The position numbers and the translations under genes were made by a program. The notes below the pieces were generated by a model that searched no databases, was not told the DNA's origin, and saw only the letters and a list, made by a program, of their open reading frames with translations. DNA of 64,000 nucleotides from Verrucomicrobiales bacterium (GTDB lineage: Bacteria > Verrucomicrobiota > Verrucomicrobiia > Verrucomicrobiales > DEV007), in the NCBI GenBank assembly GCA_002698785.1, contig PAAG01000031.1, forward strand, positions 62,001 to 126,000. The letters are read 5' to 3'. Each line of letters opens with the position of its first letter. Positions within the stretch are counted from its first letter, which is position 1. Shown one piece after another: positions 8,889 to 17,397 of the stretch.

Positions 8889-9287
8889 TTACCCCCAAAT
8901 CCTGTCCTTCGCTATGTAGGATAGGACCGAGGTGAGCGCTATCGCTAAAACAGTCATGCAACCTGACTTTGGTGACAGGTTTTCTTTTTCCCATTCGTAG
9001 GTATCAATCCAGGAAACATCACCTTTTGAGAACGCCGTGAAAGCTTTCTTTATTTCGTCCAGACTCAGTTCTTGATTCTTTACTCGATAGTGCTCTGCGA
9101 GGGAGCCTTTTTGATACTCCAAGACGAAACCTATGGCCGGATCCCCGGCTGTTTGAACGTAGGTCATATCGTCCGAACTCAGGATGGCGAAGTTGCATTC
9201 GTCTCCGTCGATGGAATCCAGACCGGTGAGAATCCGTTCTTCGGTGGGATTCTCGCTGATTCCTGCCAGTTCTGTTTCGAATTTCAT
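8889..9287 (-). CDS. Small protein with C-terminal membrane helix, unknown
   Basis: 132 residues from ATG 9285-9287 (MKFETELAGISENPTE). The first 105 residues form a soluble alpha/beta domain with the stretch GFVLEYQKGSLAEHY, which recalls small immunity-type proteins of accessory loci; this is an impression, not a family assignment. The last 25 residues (SGCMTVLAIALTSVLSYIA) form a tail anchor. The gene lies in the minus-strand array, with 110 bp to the next gene downstream. Confidence 0.55.
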   Translation of the reverse strand: MKFETELAGISENPTEERILTGLDSIDGDECNFAILSSDDMTYVQTAGDPAIGFVLEYQKGSLAEHYRVKNQELSLDEIKKAFTAFSKGDVSWIDTYEWEKENLSPKSGCMTVLAIALTSVLSYIAKDRIWG

Positions 9288-9721
9288 TTTTTGCTTACTA
9301 CTTTTCGTTGTGGCGAGGTCGCATGTTCTGGTGTTGGGAAAGTCTAGCGCGAAGTCGATTGATTGCAAAGCAGCGCCGTCAGTCATCGGTACTCATCGAC
9401 TCTGGGAGTTAGAGCCGAGAAACTTTCGAGCGAGCTCTCTCGCTCTCGGCGTTTTTTGATTTCGGTGCTGGTTCATGTGACTTCCTAAAGCTGAGATTAA
9501 GGAATGCGACACGCGATTCAGCCACCCTGAAAGTGGTATATTGTGCGAGGTGCATTCGGGGGGCGTTTCGGGTGAGGGTGTTGTCTTTATCCGATCGTCT
9601 CTCTTTCGGTCTTGTTTCTGTTGGTGGGTGTTGCAAGCTCTTTCAACCTTGGGGCAATACGCAGATTATGAGGTAGCGGCGGTTGGTAGAAGTAAATCCC
9701 TAACAATTGAAAAGAAATCCC
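9288..9721. other. 434-bp gap between divergent genes
   Basis: Contains one strong hairpin followed by a T-run (9414-9457, listed separately). Several small open frames exist on both strands but none has a ribosome site or protein-like composition. No clear promoter seen for the plus-strand gene that follows. Confidence 0.4.
9414..9457 (+). terminator. Strong terminator-like hairpin with no gene before it
   Basis: GAGCGAG (9428-9434), loop CTCT, CTCGCTC (9439-9445), then TCGGCG and TTTTTT (9452-9457); an outer pair GCCGAGA (9414-9420) can compete with the inner stem. The T-run is on the plus strand. The nearest plus-strand gene upstream ends 2.3 kb away, so the transcript it would end is unknown. 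Confidence 0.6.
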
Positions 9722-11765
9722 ATGTCAGAGAAGAAACGATGCATCCAGCTGTGGTCGAGGTTAGTCGCGGCCTTTGTGTTGCTGGGGTGGTGTGAATGGG
9801 CCGCAGGGGATGAGACATCGGCGGAGTCGCGGGACTACGGTCCGGAGCTTGAGTGCGTGGCGACGATCGATAAGTCGGGGGTGATGGATGCGGTCGTGGT
9901 CGGGGATCGTCTGTATTTTGTCGGGTATAATCTCTACGTTGCGGACATCTCGGAGCCGGCTGCTCCTGAGTTGTTGGGAGCGGGGTATTTTCCGGGGACG
10001 GGCCGGCAACTAGTGGTGAACGACGGGATCGCCTATGTCACTGCCCGAACGAATGGTGTGTTTATCTTTGATGTGCGGGGCTCGAAGCCGAAACTGCTCT
10101 TTCACTACGACTGCATCGAGTTGGCCACGGGGATCGAGGTACAGGGGAATCTGCTCTTCATCGCCCAGCGTCAGTATGGGGTGGAGATCGTGGATATTTC
10201 TGATCCGGCGAAGCCGGCCTACGTGGGCAAGATCAAGACGCATGAGGCGCAGTCGGTCGATGTAAAGGGGGAGGTGATGTATGTGGGGGGACTGGAGCGC
10301 CAGCAAGCTCACGACGATCGACATCAGTAATCCTCGCGAACCGAAGATTATCGATTCGGATGATCTGCGGGGCTTCGGTGATGGGGTGTGTGTCGATGGC
10401 GATCTTCTCTATGCGTCGACTGGACATCATGACAGAACGGTGAGCACTTCCCCGGAGTCGGCGCGTCCTGCAGAGGATGATCCGGCCTATGGGACGGGGC
10501 ATGGTTTGGAGGTCTTTTCCATCGAAGATCCGCGAAAGCCGAAGCTACTCGGCGGGGTGAAGTTCCCGAAACATTATTATGGTCAAGGCTATGACATGTG
10601 GAGCCCTGTCTCTGGAGGGGATGTCGTGGTTTGTGCGGATACGTTTAATGGGGTCTTCCTGGTGGATGTGAAGGATCCGCAAAGTCCTAAGACGGTCGGT
10701 CACTATCCCGAGCTCGTGGGCGGAGTGGCGGTGGTGGATGACTTTGTGTATGCGGCCTGTCCAAAGGCGGGGCTGAAAGTGCTTTCCGCGCCGTCGCTGG
10801 TGAAGCGGGTGTCGCGCGACCGGGGGACCACGATTGCTTTGCCTCCTGTAAAAGAGACGGATGAGAGGTTCCGCGCGTATCGTCCCGGAGGGCAGGTCTG
10901 GGGTGCCGATTTCTGCGGTGAATATGCTGTGGTCGCCGCCGGTGCTGGTGGGGTGCGGGTGGTGAAGCTGTGGCCGGAGATTCGCGAGATATCTCACATG
11001 CCGACGGAGGGCTTTGCGGTTGATGTGTCGGTCGCCGGGGAGCACGTCTATGTGTCTGAGAATACGGCGGGGCTATCGGTGTGGCGACTGGATGAATCGG
11101 GCGACCTGTCGCTCGTCAGCAGATTCGAACCGGAGCGGAAACAGGCGGTTCGTCAGGGACGAGTCTATGCGGACGGCACTCGGGCATTGATCCAGAGCGG
11201 CCAGCATTTCTTCGTGCTGGACATCACCGATCCGGCGAATCCGACGCAGATAGCCGAGCACAAGGTGAGCATTCTCTACGGCGACCAGATGTCGCAGGGG
11301 ACCATCGATGGCCGCTATGCCTGTGTCTGGGGGCACAATACGGGCATCCGCTGGTTGGACTTTGCCAAGGAAGGAGAGGCGATCAATACGGGGATCGATT
11401 TGTCCGAGCGGTACTATTTTTCTGCGGGAGTCGTTCCCGTGGGCGATCAATTTCTCTGTCCCACTCGGGGCGGATACCGCCTGGTGAAGGCTCTCGATAC
11501 GGACCTGGACGACAAACCGGTCTACAAGTTCGGCGGGTATTTCCTGGGACGACCGACGGTGGACGAAGACCTGCTGATTTTGACAACGAGGTTGAACTCC
11601 GGCGTTGCGATCGTGGACATCAGTAACAAAGAGGAACCTCACCTGGTGAAGGAGTTTCCGACGGCAGGTAACCCTAACACAGCCCTAGTGAAGGACGGGG
11701 CCCTGATCATCCCGGACGGCCATAATGGATTGCTGATCTATGATGATTACCGCGAGATGTGGTGA
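9722..11765 (+). pseudogene. Secreted LVIVD-repeat beta-propeller-like protein with a frameshift
   Basis: Two frames join to one protein of about 680 residues. The first runs from ATG 9722 (signal sequence LVAAFVLLGWCEWAAG) to TAA 10328-10330; the second continues to TGA 11763-11765. They meet in a run of six G at 10285-10290: with five G the sequence reads VMYVGDWSASKLTTIDISNP without a break. Repeats of the type L-(Y/F)-(V/I)-A-D-I-S-(D/N)-P recur about every 45 residues (ADISEPAAPEL, VDISDPAKPAY, IDISNPREPKI, DITDPANPTQ, VDISNKEEPH), as in LVIVD repeats of extracellular propellers. Function unknown; the family is widespread among secreted proteins of marine bacteria. The extra G may be an error, a recent mutation or a slippage site. 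Confidence 0.8.
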
Positions 11766-11845
11766 GGGGTTATTTGTTGTTTCGGTTGGAGCTTTTGTGC
11801 GCGTGGCGCTGGGTAAGGGAAAAGTGTGAGATTTTTCGCTGCGCG

Positions 11846-12217
11846 CTAATCGAGGCTACGTTTGGATATTGAGGAGAGTTTTCCGTCAGCGAAATGGAAA
11901 GTGAATTCCCAGCCGCCCAGACCGTGATCAAACCTATATGTAAGGCTCGCTGCGTCGTCCTGTTCGTGCGCTTGATTGAATGAATTGAGGTCTTCGGGAT
12001 TACCGAGAATCCTTAATACTTCGTTTCGCGACATCCCGGCAAAGGCATCTCGGTCGACAAGTCGGTGAATCGCTGCAAGTGCATCGTGGGTTGAGAAAAC
12101 GGTGTCGCCATCGACTCTAGTCTCTCTGACCACTTTTGACTCGAAGGTTGAAACTGGATCACCGGCTAGCGAGAGAAACGTGACAAACAGAACTGATGGC
12201 AATAGCAGTCGTTTCAT
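11846..12217 (-). CDS. Small secreted BamE/SmpA-like protein
   Basis: 123 residues with a signal peptide (MKRLLLPSVLFVTFLSLAG). The mature domain has the pattern of the BamE/OmlA fold: a helix with MSRNEVLRILGNPED (the usual M-x-x-x-E-V-x-x-x-L-G-x-P), then two or three beta strands (LTYRFDHGLGGWEFTFHF, GKLSSISK). No lipobox Cys is present, so it is soluble or differently anchored, not a standard BamE lipoprotein. Role in outer-membrane assembly is not shown. The core AACAGTAG at 12228-12235 lies 10 bp upstream of the ATG. Convergent with the LVIVD gene (80 bp). Confidence 0.65.
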   Translation of the reverse strand: MKRLLLPSVLFVTFLSLAGDPVSTFESKVVRETRVDGDTVFSTHDALAAIHRLVDRDAFAGMSRNEVLRILGNPEDLNSFNQAHEQDDAASLTYRFDHGLGGWEFTFHFADGKLSSISKRSLD

Positions 12218-12227
12218 TTTTAGAGCG

Positions 12228-12235
12228 AACAGTAG
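12228..12235 (-). repeat. Core of the shared upstream element, copy C
   Basis: AACAGTAG 10 bp before ATG 12215-12217. On the coding strand it reads CTACTGTTCGCTCT. The distal block is less clear here. Further upstream, at about 12272-12290, GCCGAGGCACTCAAGCC (coding strand) nearly repeats a 17-mer found just after the stop of the 7297-7695 gene. Confidence 0.4.
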
Positions 12236-12454
12236 AATAAAAGTAATTTTAACTCAATGGGTTAAGGCTTGAGTGCCTCGGCATGTTGTGTTCGTGCGAC
12301 CCCTTGAACGCAGGATCAAGAAGCTGTTTGAAGGTTCCTTAACACCGTAGGAGAAAAGAAACTCGGCTCCACAGTCTGCGCAGGTGATGATTTCAAAAGA
12401 AAGGGGGCCGCGAGTTTGAGACTTTTTGGGTGGGTAGTTCTATTTATCAGGGGG

Positions 12455-12931
12455 CTAGTTACCATCGTCATCTTGCTCGGCTGATTGAGGACTAGCGTCG
12501 GATTCGGGATGAAGTTTTCGGAACGCCATATAGGAAGGATGACCGGGAATTTCTTTTTCCGCACCGGGGGTTCGTGAAATGAGAAAACCGTCTTCAAATC
12601 TGATGTTCAGTTTAATCCAGCGTTCGCGGATCTTTACCTCGATTGTTTTATCCTGGTCGTCGGAACTCTCTTGTTGGCGCCAGACAGTTTTCGGAGTGGG
12701 GCGCGCCAATCGGCTGAATGATTGTAAAGTGCCATCTTTGCTGAACTCCCATTGAGTTTCTGCAGCAAGGAGGAGATCCATCGCAAATGGGGTTGCCTCA
12801 GGATTTAGAGAACGAGTTTTTGTCTCGTCGCAAATCCAGCGGCCAACCAGAGCATTTGTTACATCGTCGCTATCGCTGCAAATAGCACACCCGCAGACGA
12901 GAAGTAGAATACTGCAAACTCTGAATATCAT
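12455..12931 (-). CDS. Small lipoprotein or secreted protein, lipocalin-like, unknown
   Basis: 158 residues starting MIFRVCSILLLVCGCAIC, a signal with a possible lipobox (LVCGC). The mature part starts with VGRWICDETKT and contains repeated strand-like segments (ETQWEFSKDGTLQSF, IEVKIRERWIKLNIRF), the look of a small lipocalin-like barrel with its G-x-W motif; such proteins bind small hydrophobic ligands. No family confirmed. The C-terminus is polar and acidic. The shared core AACTGTAG at 12959-12966 is 27 bp from this ATG, further than in the other copies, so the start choice may be wrong. Confidence 0.6.
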   Translation of the reverse strand: MIFRVCSILLLVCGCAICSDSDDVTNALVGRWICDETKTRSLNPEATPFAMDLLLAAETQWEFSKDGTLQSFSRLARPTPKTVWRQQESSDDQDKTIEVKIRERWIKLNIRFEDGFLISRTPGAEKEIPGHPSYMAFRKLHPESDASPQSAEQDDDGN

Positions 12932-12958
12932 CGAAGATGAGCGTTACTTTTTGCTCTG

Positions 12959-13054
12959 AACTGTAGTAATATAGGAGGAGAAAATCGATATCAATGTTCG
13001 ATTGCGGTAGCTCAGTTCAGTCGCACAAAAGCGGAAGACGCCCGGCAGATCAAT
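12959..13054 (-). repeat. Shared upstream element, copy D
   Basis: AACTGTAG at 12959-12966, then AATCGATATC, and the block CAAAAGCGGAAGACGCCCG...CAGATCAAT at 13026-13054. The core-to-block distance matches copies A and B. Confidence 0.5.
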
Positions 13055-13223
13055 GGGTTTCGGGAGGAGCATAGTGTGGCTGTCCCGGGCGTGGAAAGAA
13101 GACGGAGAAGAATAGAGAATTGTGTGCTGACCTTGTTTTGAAGTGAGAATGGAAGGCTGCCGATGGGGAGGGGGCGTTGGGTTCTTTCGAACTTTGAGAT
13201 TTATCAACCGCCCCTTTTTATTG

Positions 13224-13718
13224 TTATACCTTTGGTCCATCGGGCGTTTCATCGTCGAAACAGAGTTGTAGAAGCCTGGTTGCCTCGGTTTTCACTTCAT
13301 CCAGTGTTCCATAAATACTGTCCCGCACTAACGAGTATTGATCCTCGAGAATGCTGACGGGCACGTTCAGGTGTTCAGGGAGTTCATGAATACGGTCTAA
13401 TCGATAAAGAGCGTAAACAGTCTCCTCCACGGAGCAGCGATCCGTTGTCAGGTCAGAATAGAGGTAGCGACAGAACATCGCCCACGCTAGATCATGATCA
13501 TCTTCGGTTTTTGGGAAATCGCGGAGTGCGTCAAAAAGAAGGGGAGGTTCGATGGTAGTTGCCGTCGCAAGTTCACATAACTCGTAGGATGGACTTGGAT
13601 CAATTTCAATCTGTGCTGTCGCCCAAGCCTCTACATCCCGTTCGACTCTGAACTTCGACGCGAGCTGAAGTCGGAAGAATTCAGTGACTGCGCCAGGTGA
13701 TGGTTCGAGAGAGGGCAT
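13224..13718 (-). CDS. Small acidic cytoplasmic protein, unknown
   Basis: 164 residues from ATG 13716-13718 (MPSLEPSPGAVTEFF); a TTG two codons upstream is possible but less likely. No signal peptide or membrane helix. The sequence is largely helical and acidic, with several Cys (ELCELATA, MFCRYLYS, LLQLCFDD). No family recognised. The core AACAGAAG at 13729-13736 lies 10 bp upstream. It ends in TAA 13224-13226, followed by 292 bp with no gene but with copy D of the upstream element. Confidence 0.55.
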   Translation of the reverse strand: MPSLEPSPGAVTEFFRLQLASKFRVERDVEAWATAQIEIDPSPSYELCELATATTIEPPLLFDALRDFPKTEDDHDLAWAMFCRYLYSDLTTDRCSVEETVYALYRLDRIHELPEHLNVPVSILEDQYSLVRDSIYGTLDEVKTEATRLLQLCFDDETPDGPKV

Positions 13719-13728
13719 TTCCAAGGAT

Positions 13729-13760
13729 AACAGAAGTATTATGGGAACAGAATATCGATA
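13729..13760 (-). repeat. Shared upstream element, copy E
   Basis: AACAGAAG at 13729-13736 and GGGAACAGAATATCGATA at 13743-13760. The second part is nearly identical to 15158-15173 before the gene starting at 15134. Further out, at about 13862-13873, CTTCAGTTGAAA recurs at about 14701-14711. Confidence 0.5.
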
Positions 13761-13918
13761 CTGATTTTCGAGTTCGGTCGTTGGTCATCCGGGCACGCGA
13801 GTGAAGAATTTCGAGGGAGCTAGGGACTAGCGGTGGGGGGCTCTCCCAAGGTGCACTTGCACTTCAGTTGAAAATTAGCAGGGACGAAAAGATTTTAGAT
13901 TCGACGCCTCCCGTTCTT

Positions 13919-14572
13919 CTATCTCGTCGTCCAGGGAATGTCGTAATGTGAAATCTTGTCTCCAGTTGGATGGTTCGAAATTACGATCGTGAAATTTACA
14001 CCTTTATTTAACTGCTCTGCATGTTGTGAACCCTCGCGCCATCCGAAGTGGCGATATACGTCGATTCGATATCGTGCAGGACGAACCGTCAAGAGGTGTT
14101 GGGAGTAGTCGGGATGATAATTCGATTCTGCGTCTATGTGCTCTTCCGGAAATTGTGCGCTCATCGTGATGTGCGTATAACTTCCAAAACAAAGCCGCCC
14201 TCCGGATTGAACGTAAAAACTAGTAGCTGCGGCGAACTCTGGTGTAGGTGGTTCGATAATGTATCCGTCACGAACAATAATCCGAATCTTAAGGTCTTGT
14301 TCCGGAGTTCCCCACGCAGCAATCCTCTCACTGTTCATCTGCTCTGTTACGTGCGACCAAAGCGAATCAATCGTCCAATCGGAAGACACGAATCCTTCAT
14401 AGCTGTCAGGATCTGCGACGAAAAGAAAAGCGGGGTCAGGGGAGTGCGCTATCGTAATATCAAGACCTGAAGTAGCGTCGTGATTTAATTTCATTTTTTT
14501 GTTTCCTTCGTTTGAACAAGCTGTTGATACAATGCTCAGGACACATAGCAAAGATAAGCGAAGTAGGCGCAT
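13919..14572 (-). CDS. Lipoprotein, unknown
   Basis: 217 residues from ATG 14570-14572, chosen because it begins a lipoprotein signal (MRLLRLSLLCVLSIVSTAC, lipobox VSTAC, mature Cys at 19). The mature part is mixed alpha/beta with many aromatic residues (PAFLFVADPDSYEGF, YRHFGWREGSQHAEQ). No family recognised. Likely attached to the outer membrane facing the periplasm or the surface. The core AACTGTAG at 14581-14588 is 8 bp upstream. The gap to the next downstream gene (200 bp) carries copy E of the element. Confidence 0.6.
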   Translation of the reverse strand: MRLLRLSLLCVLSIVSTACSNEGNKKMKLNHDATSGLDITIAHSPDPAFLFVADPDSYEGFVSSDWTIDSLWSHVTEQMNSERIAAWGTPEQDLKIRIIVRDGYIIEPPTPEFAAATSFYVQSGGRLCFGSYTHITMSAQFPEEHIDAESNYHPDYSQHLLTVRPARYRIDVYRHFGWREGSQHAEQLNKGVNFTIVISNHPTGDKISHYDIPWTTR

Positions 14573-14580
14573 TTTTTCAG

Positions 14581-14588
14581 AACTGTAG
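14581..14588 (-). repeat. Core of the shared upstream element, copy F
   Basis: AACTGTAG 8 bp before ATG 14570-14572. On the coding strand CTACAGTTCTG precedes the A-run and start codon. Confidence 0.4.
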
Positions 14589-14801
14589 GATTGAGAGAGG
14601 GATAACGTATTTGGTTTCAATTTGGGCAGTTCGTTGATCAAGAAGATGAGCTAAGAAGTCGCGACAGGGCAATGGGGCCTTTAATTTTTCTGCGGTACGC
14701 TTCAGTTGAAAGTCAGCACCTGCTTGTTCTTGTCCTTCTCTTGTTCGGCGCCATTTCCAGGCTTGTGCAACTGCGAATGCGAATGCCGCCTCTGAATCGA
14801 A

Positions 14802-15134
14802 CTACTCCGGGATCTCAGACTCAGCCAATTTGCTGCATCGCCAGATTCGGTGCTCTGGAGCTGTGGCTTTGATGACCATGACTTCGCCATCGAACGAAAT
14901 CTGACGAGTCCAACCTTCGGCTTCCTTCTTTGGACGTAGTCTATATGTGTCGTCGTCGTCGAACGAGCCCCAGAGTCGCATTGGGATCCATCGGCGTTTG
15001 GCTTCGGGGCGATCGTCCTCAGCGAAAGATACAAATCGGAAATCATCCAAGATGCGGAAAATGCTGGTCGTGGAAGTGTCCGAGACAATTTCCGCGTGCC
15101 ACGTCCCGATTATTCTTTCGTGGTCAAGCCTCAT
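14802..15134 (-). CDS. Small soluble beta-rich protein, unknown
   Basis: 110 residues, no signal peptide. It starts MRLDHERIIGTWHAEIV with a G-T-W motif, followed by alternating strands (TSIFRILDDFRFVSF, RLWGSFDDDDTYRL, GEVMVIKATAPEHRIW), suggesting a small lipocalin-like or META-type barrel. Family not confirmed. After the TAG at 14802-14804 the same frame stays open for 76 codons through the intergenic gap; I treat that as chance because the gap carries a motif shared with other gaps. The core AACAGTAG lies 9 bp upstream of the ATG. Confidence 0.55.
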   Translation of the reverse strand: MRLDHERIIGTWHAEIVSDTSTTSIFRILDDFRFVSFAEDDRPEAKRRWIPMRLWGSFDDDDTYRLRPKKEAEGWTRQISFDGEVMVIKATAPEHRIWRCSKLAESEIPE

Positions 15135-15143
15135 TTCTTGCCG

Positions 15144-15173
15144 AACAGTAGTGCTTTGGGAACCGAATATCGA
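15144..15173 (-). repeat. Shared upstream element, copy G
   Basis: AACAGTAG at 15144-15151 and GGGAACCGAATATCGA at 15158-15173, matching copy E in sequence and spacing. Nine bp from the start codon of the 14802-15134 gene. Confidence 0.5.
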
Positions 15174-15387
15174 CCTTCATCTTCGGTTTCGGAAGGTGAG
15201 TTTGCTCTCGCAAAGGCGGGCAAGCATACTGCGGCTAATGGGGGTGTTTCGCAGTTGGCGGGGTGAATCGACTTTTGTAGACGATTTTTGTGAAACTTGA
15301 GATTTGTCGGGTTACCCCTTCTACTTTCTACTTTCTGAAATTTGGAGTTTCGCGTTCTAAGTTTCAAAATCTGATGTATATAAATGT

Positions 15388-16311
15388 ATGCCTAAGCGAC
15401 ATCGATCGCATCAAATCGAGGATGAGTCGAAAACCTTTTTTCGATCGGTGATACCTGAGTCCTGGGTCTTTCGTGAACTGAGTCATGATTATGGAGTAGA
15501 TGGGGAAATCGAATGTTTCTCTTCAGATGGTGGTTCTACCGGCTTGAAAGCAATGTTTCAGATTAAGGGAACAGGAAGCGCTGCTAAAAGGACGCAATGC
15601 TCGATGAGTTTTCGAGTTGATACCCTGGAATATTGGAGGTCGATGGAAACTCCCGTGATTCTGGTGCGGTATTGTTCTGTTGGAAAACAGATCTACTGGT
15701 CTTGGTTTTTTGACAGGCGGATTCGGATTTCAAAGAATGGAAAGAACGCATCGATCAAATTCGGTGAAGAGGACTTGTGGAACGAGGAAACTCCTTTGTT
15801 GATTTTTGAGCGACTACGGGCTTTGAGGCTTCTTTGGAGTCAAAATGTGCAGCCGCCTGTTTCCGTTCGGTTTTCTCAACGGAAATCGCTCGAAGAAACC
15901 AAGTTAAGGCAAGAACTTCGTCGAGAGATGCGTGAGTTTCGCTCAATGGTAAGGTTTGAAGATCAGAGAGAAGATGTTTTTTCGATTGAACTCAGACTCG
16001 AAGGGGAGAACCTGCTTGTCGATCTTCAGGGAATTGCAACCGCGTTGATGCCAATTAGGACCAATCGTTCCGAGTTACTTGCATCGAATATCGTTATTGG
16101 CTCTGCGGTTTGTTTGGCTTCTGTGCGACAGACCCATGTTTCTCTGAAACTGTTGAAGGCGGCTTATCTGCGGGGGGATTATCATTCGATGGGCGATGCT
16201 GTATTCATATTAAGTCGGCTTCTTGTTGAGAATCGCGATTTTGGCTTTCTGAGGCAATTGGTTGGAGATTTACAGAAGAGGCGGCTGAGCAATTTCGCGG
16301 AGGAGGCCTAG
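15388..16311 (+). CDS. DUF4365 nuclease-like protein (N-terminal part of a split gene)
   Basis: 307 residues to TAG 16309-16311. The first 130 residues match DUF4365, a PD-(D/E)xK nuclease-like fold: the stretch DYGVDGEIE (Asp38, Glu40) and QIK (Gln58, Lys60) fit the D...(E/Q)xK active site. DUF4365 proteins are often found in defence or accessory loci, where they may cut nucleic acid; activity here is inferred from the family. Residues 150-300 are helical. The frame resumes directly after the stop (VYAF then the Met of the next entry), so the two entries are probably one DUF4365-TPR protein of about 590 residues broken by TAG. The region is A+T-richer than neighbouring genes. Confidence 0.75.
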   Translation: MPKRHRSHQIEDESKTFFRSVIPESWVFRELSHDYGVDGEIECFSSDGGSTGLKAMFQIKGTGSAAKRTQCSMSFRVDTLEYWRSMETPVILVRYCSVGKQIYWSWFFDRRIRISKNGKNASIKFGEEDLWNEETPLLIFERLRALRLLWSQNVQPPVSVRFSQRKSLEETKLRQELRREMREFRSMVRFEDQREDVFSIELRLEGENLLVDLQGIATALMPIRTNRSELLASNIVIGSAVCLASVRQTHVSLKLLKAAYLRGDYHSMGDAVFILSRLLVENRDFGFLRQLVGDLQKRRLSNFAEEA

Positions 16312-16323
16312 GTTTATGCTTTC

Positions 16324-17163
16324 ATGGCGATACGAAATTCGCTTTCGGACCATGAGAAGGTGATGCTCTATGAGATAGTTAGAGATTTAACTACTTTTGC
16401 AATTGAGGGGAAGCAGAATAGGGCCGGAAGATTGGCGTACAACTTTGGGGAGTTTTTGACTTTTTTAAACCAACACCGGCCTGCGATTAAGATGTTTCGT
16501 CTGGCTTGCGAACTTGACCCTGATTACGCAACGAAAGGCTATTTGTTCGAACAAGCTGGAGGGAATCTTTTTCGAAAGGGAAGATATACGGCAGCTTCTT
16601 TCGCATATGTTAGGGTTTTGCGAATGGAGCGCGTGCGTAATCCTTCAGTTTTTCTTTTGTTTGCAGAATCACAGTTGATGCGGGGAAGGACTGGAAGTGC
16701 ATTTTTTTGGTCGGAAGTTGGTTTGGCGTCTAAAGCGATTTCGGATGATGAACGCCTTCCCGCTTTCATGGCATTGAACCACGCAGTAAAAATCTTGAGA
16801 TTTCAGACTGGTTCAACTCGAGTTCATCGGAAAACTCTTGCAGCCAGAGAGCTAACCGAGAGTTCCATGAGTATGTCAGATGAAAATGCTATTGGTGTCT
16901 TGGAGAAGGCCGTGACTCTCGACCCAATGGATTGTGAGATTTGGTTCCTATTGGGGCAACGGTTGAATGAAATGGGAGAGCGAGAAAAAACAGTTCGAGC
17001 TCTTTTCCTGAGTTCTGTGCTTTCCAATGGAAATTTAGACAATTGGCTTAACTTGATTTTGGTTGCTTTCACTAGTCGTGTTTCACCTAACCATCTTGCG
17101 TTATTTTTGTCGGCCGCGGGTGTCTACGGTTATGATCATTTGGCTGAACTAGCGAGAGAATAG
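16324..17163 (+). CDS. TPR-like C-terminal part of the split DUF4365 gene
   Basis: 279 residues from ATG 16324, in the same frame as the preceding ORF and separated only by TAG and four codons. GGAGG at about 16299-16303 is too far for this ATG, which argues against an independent gene, though translational coupling is possible. Helical repeats resembling TPRs (AIKMFRLACELDPDYATKGY, AIGVLEKAVTLDPMDCEIW) probably bind a partner protein or sense a signal for the nuclease-like domain. After the TAG at 17161 the same frame again stays open and protein-like for 41 codons (ALRSKSNAEIQMLEVIAD...) to TAG 17287, so this end may also be a premature stop. Confidence 0.65.
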   Translation: MAIRNSLSDHEKVMLYEIVRDLTTFAIEGKQNRAGRLAYNFGEFLTFLNQHRPAIKMFRLACELDPDYATKGYLFEQAGGNLFRKGRYTAASFAYVRVLRMERVRNPSVFLLFAESQLMRGRTGSAFFWSEVGLASKAISDDERLPAFMALNHAVKILRFQTGSTRVHRKTLAARELTESSMSMSDENAIGVLEKAVTLDPMDCEIWFLLGQRLNEMGEREKTVRALFLSSVLSNGNLDNWLNLILVAFTSRVSPNHLALFLSAAGVYGYDHLAELARE

Positions 17164-17397
17164 GCTCTAAGATCAAAAAGCAATGCAGAAATTCAGATGC
17201 TTGAAGTTATTGCCGATACAATTTCAGCTATACCCATAATTGAGCGTCCCTTTTGTGTTCGAGTTCTTAAAGAGAAAGATGTTGATTAGGGTTCATCAGG
17301 GAATTGAGAAAACCCATAAGGTATGCTGTAGGTAGAAATTACGACTTTGCGTTGGGCCGGTTAAATTAAATGTGCGCAAATTTTTCTATGTTATCCG

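Noticed and set aside
14573-14804. A 76-codon extension of the 14802-15134 gene after its TAG
   Set aside because: The open stretch contains a motif shared with other intergenic gaps and the upstream element of the next gene, so it is more likely non-coding.
5248-15173. Integron attC sites in the gaps of the minus-strand gene array
   Set aside because: The GTT near the start codons is not followed by RRRY in most copies, the two ends of the element are not complementary to each other, and no integrase is in the window. The similarity is to a cassette layout only.
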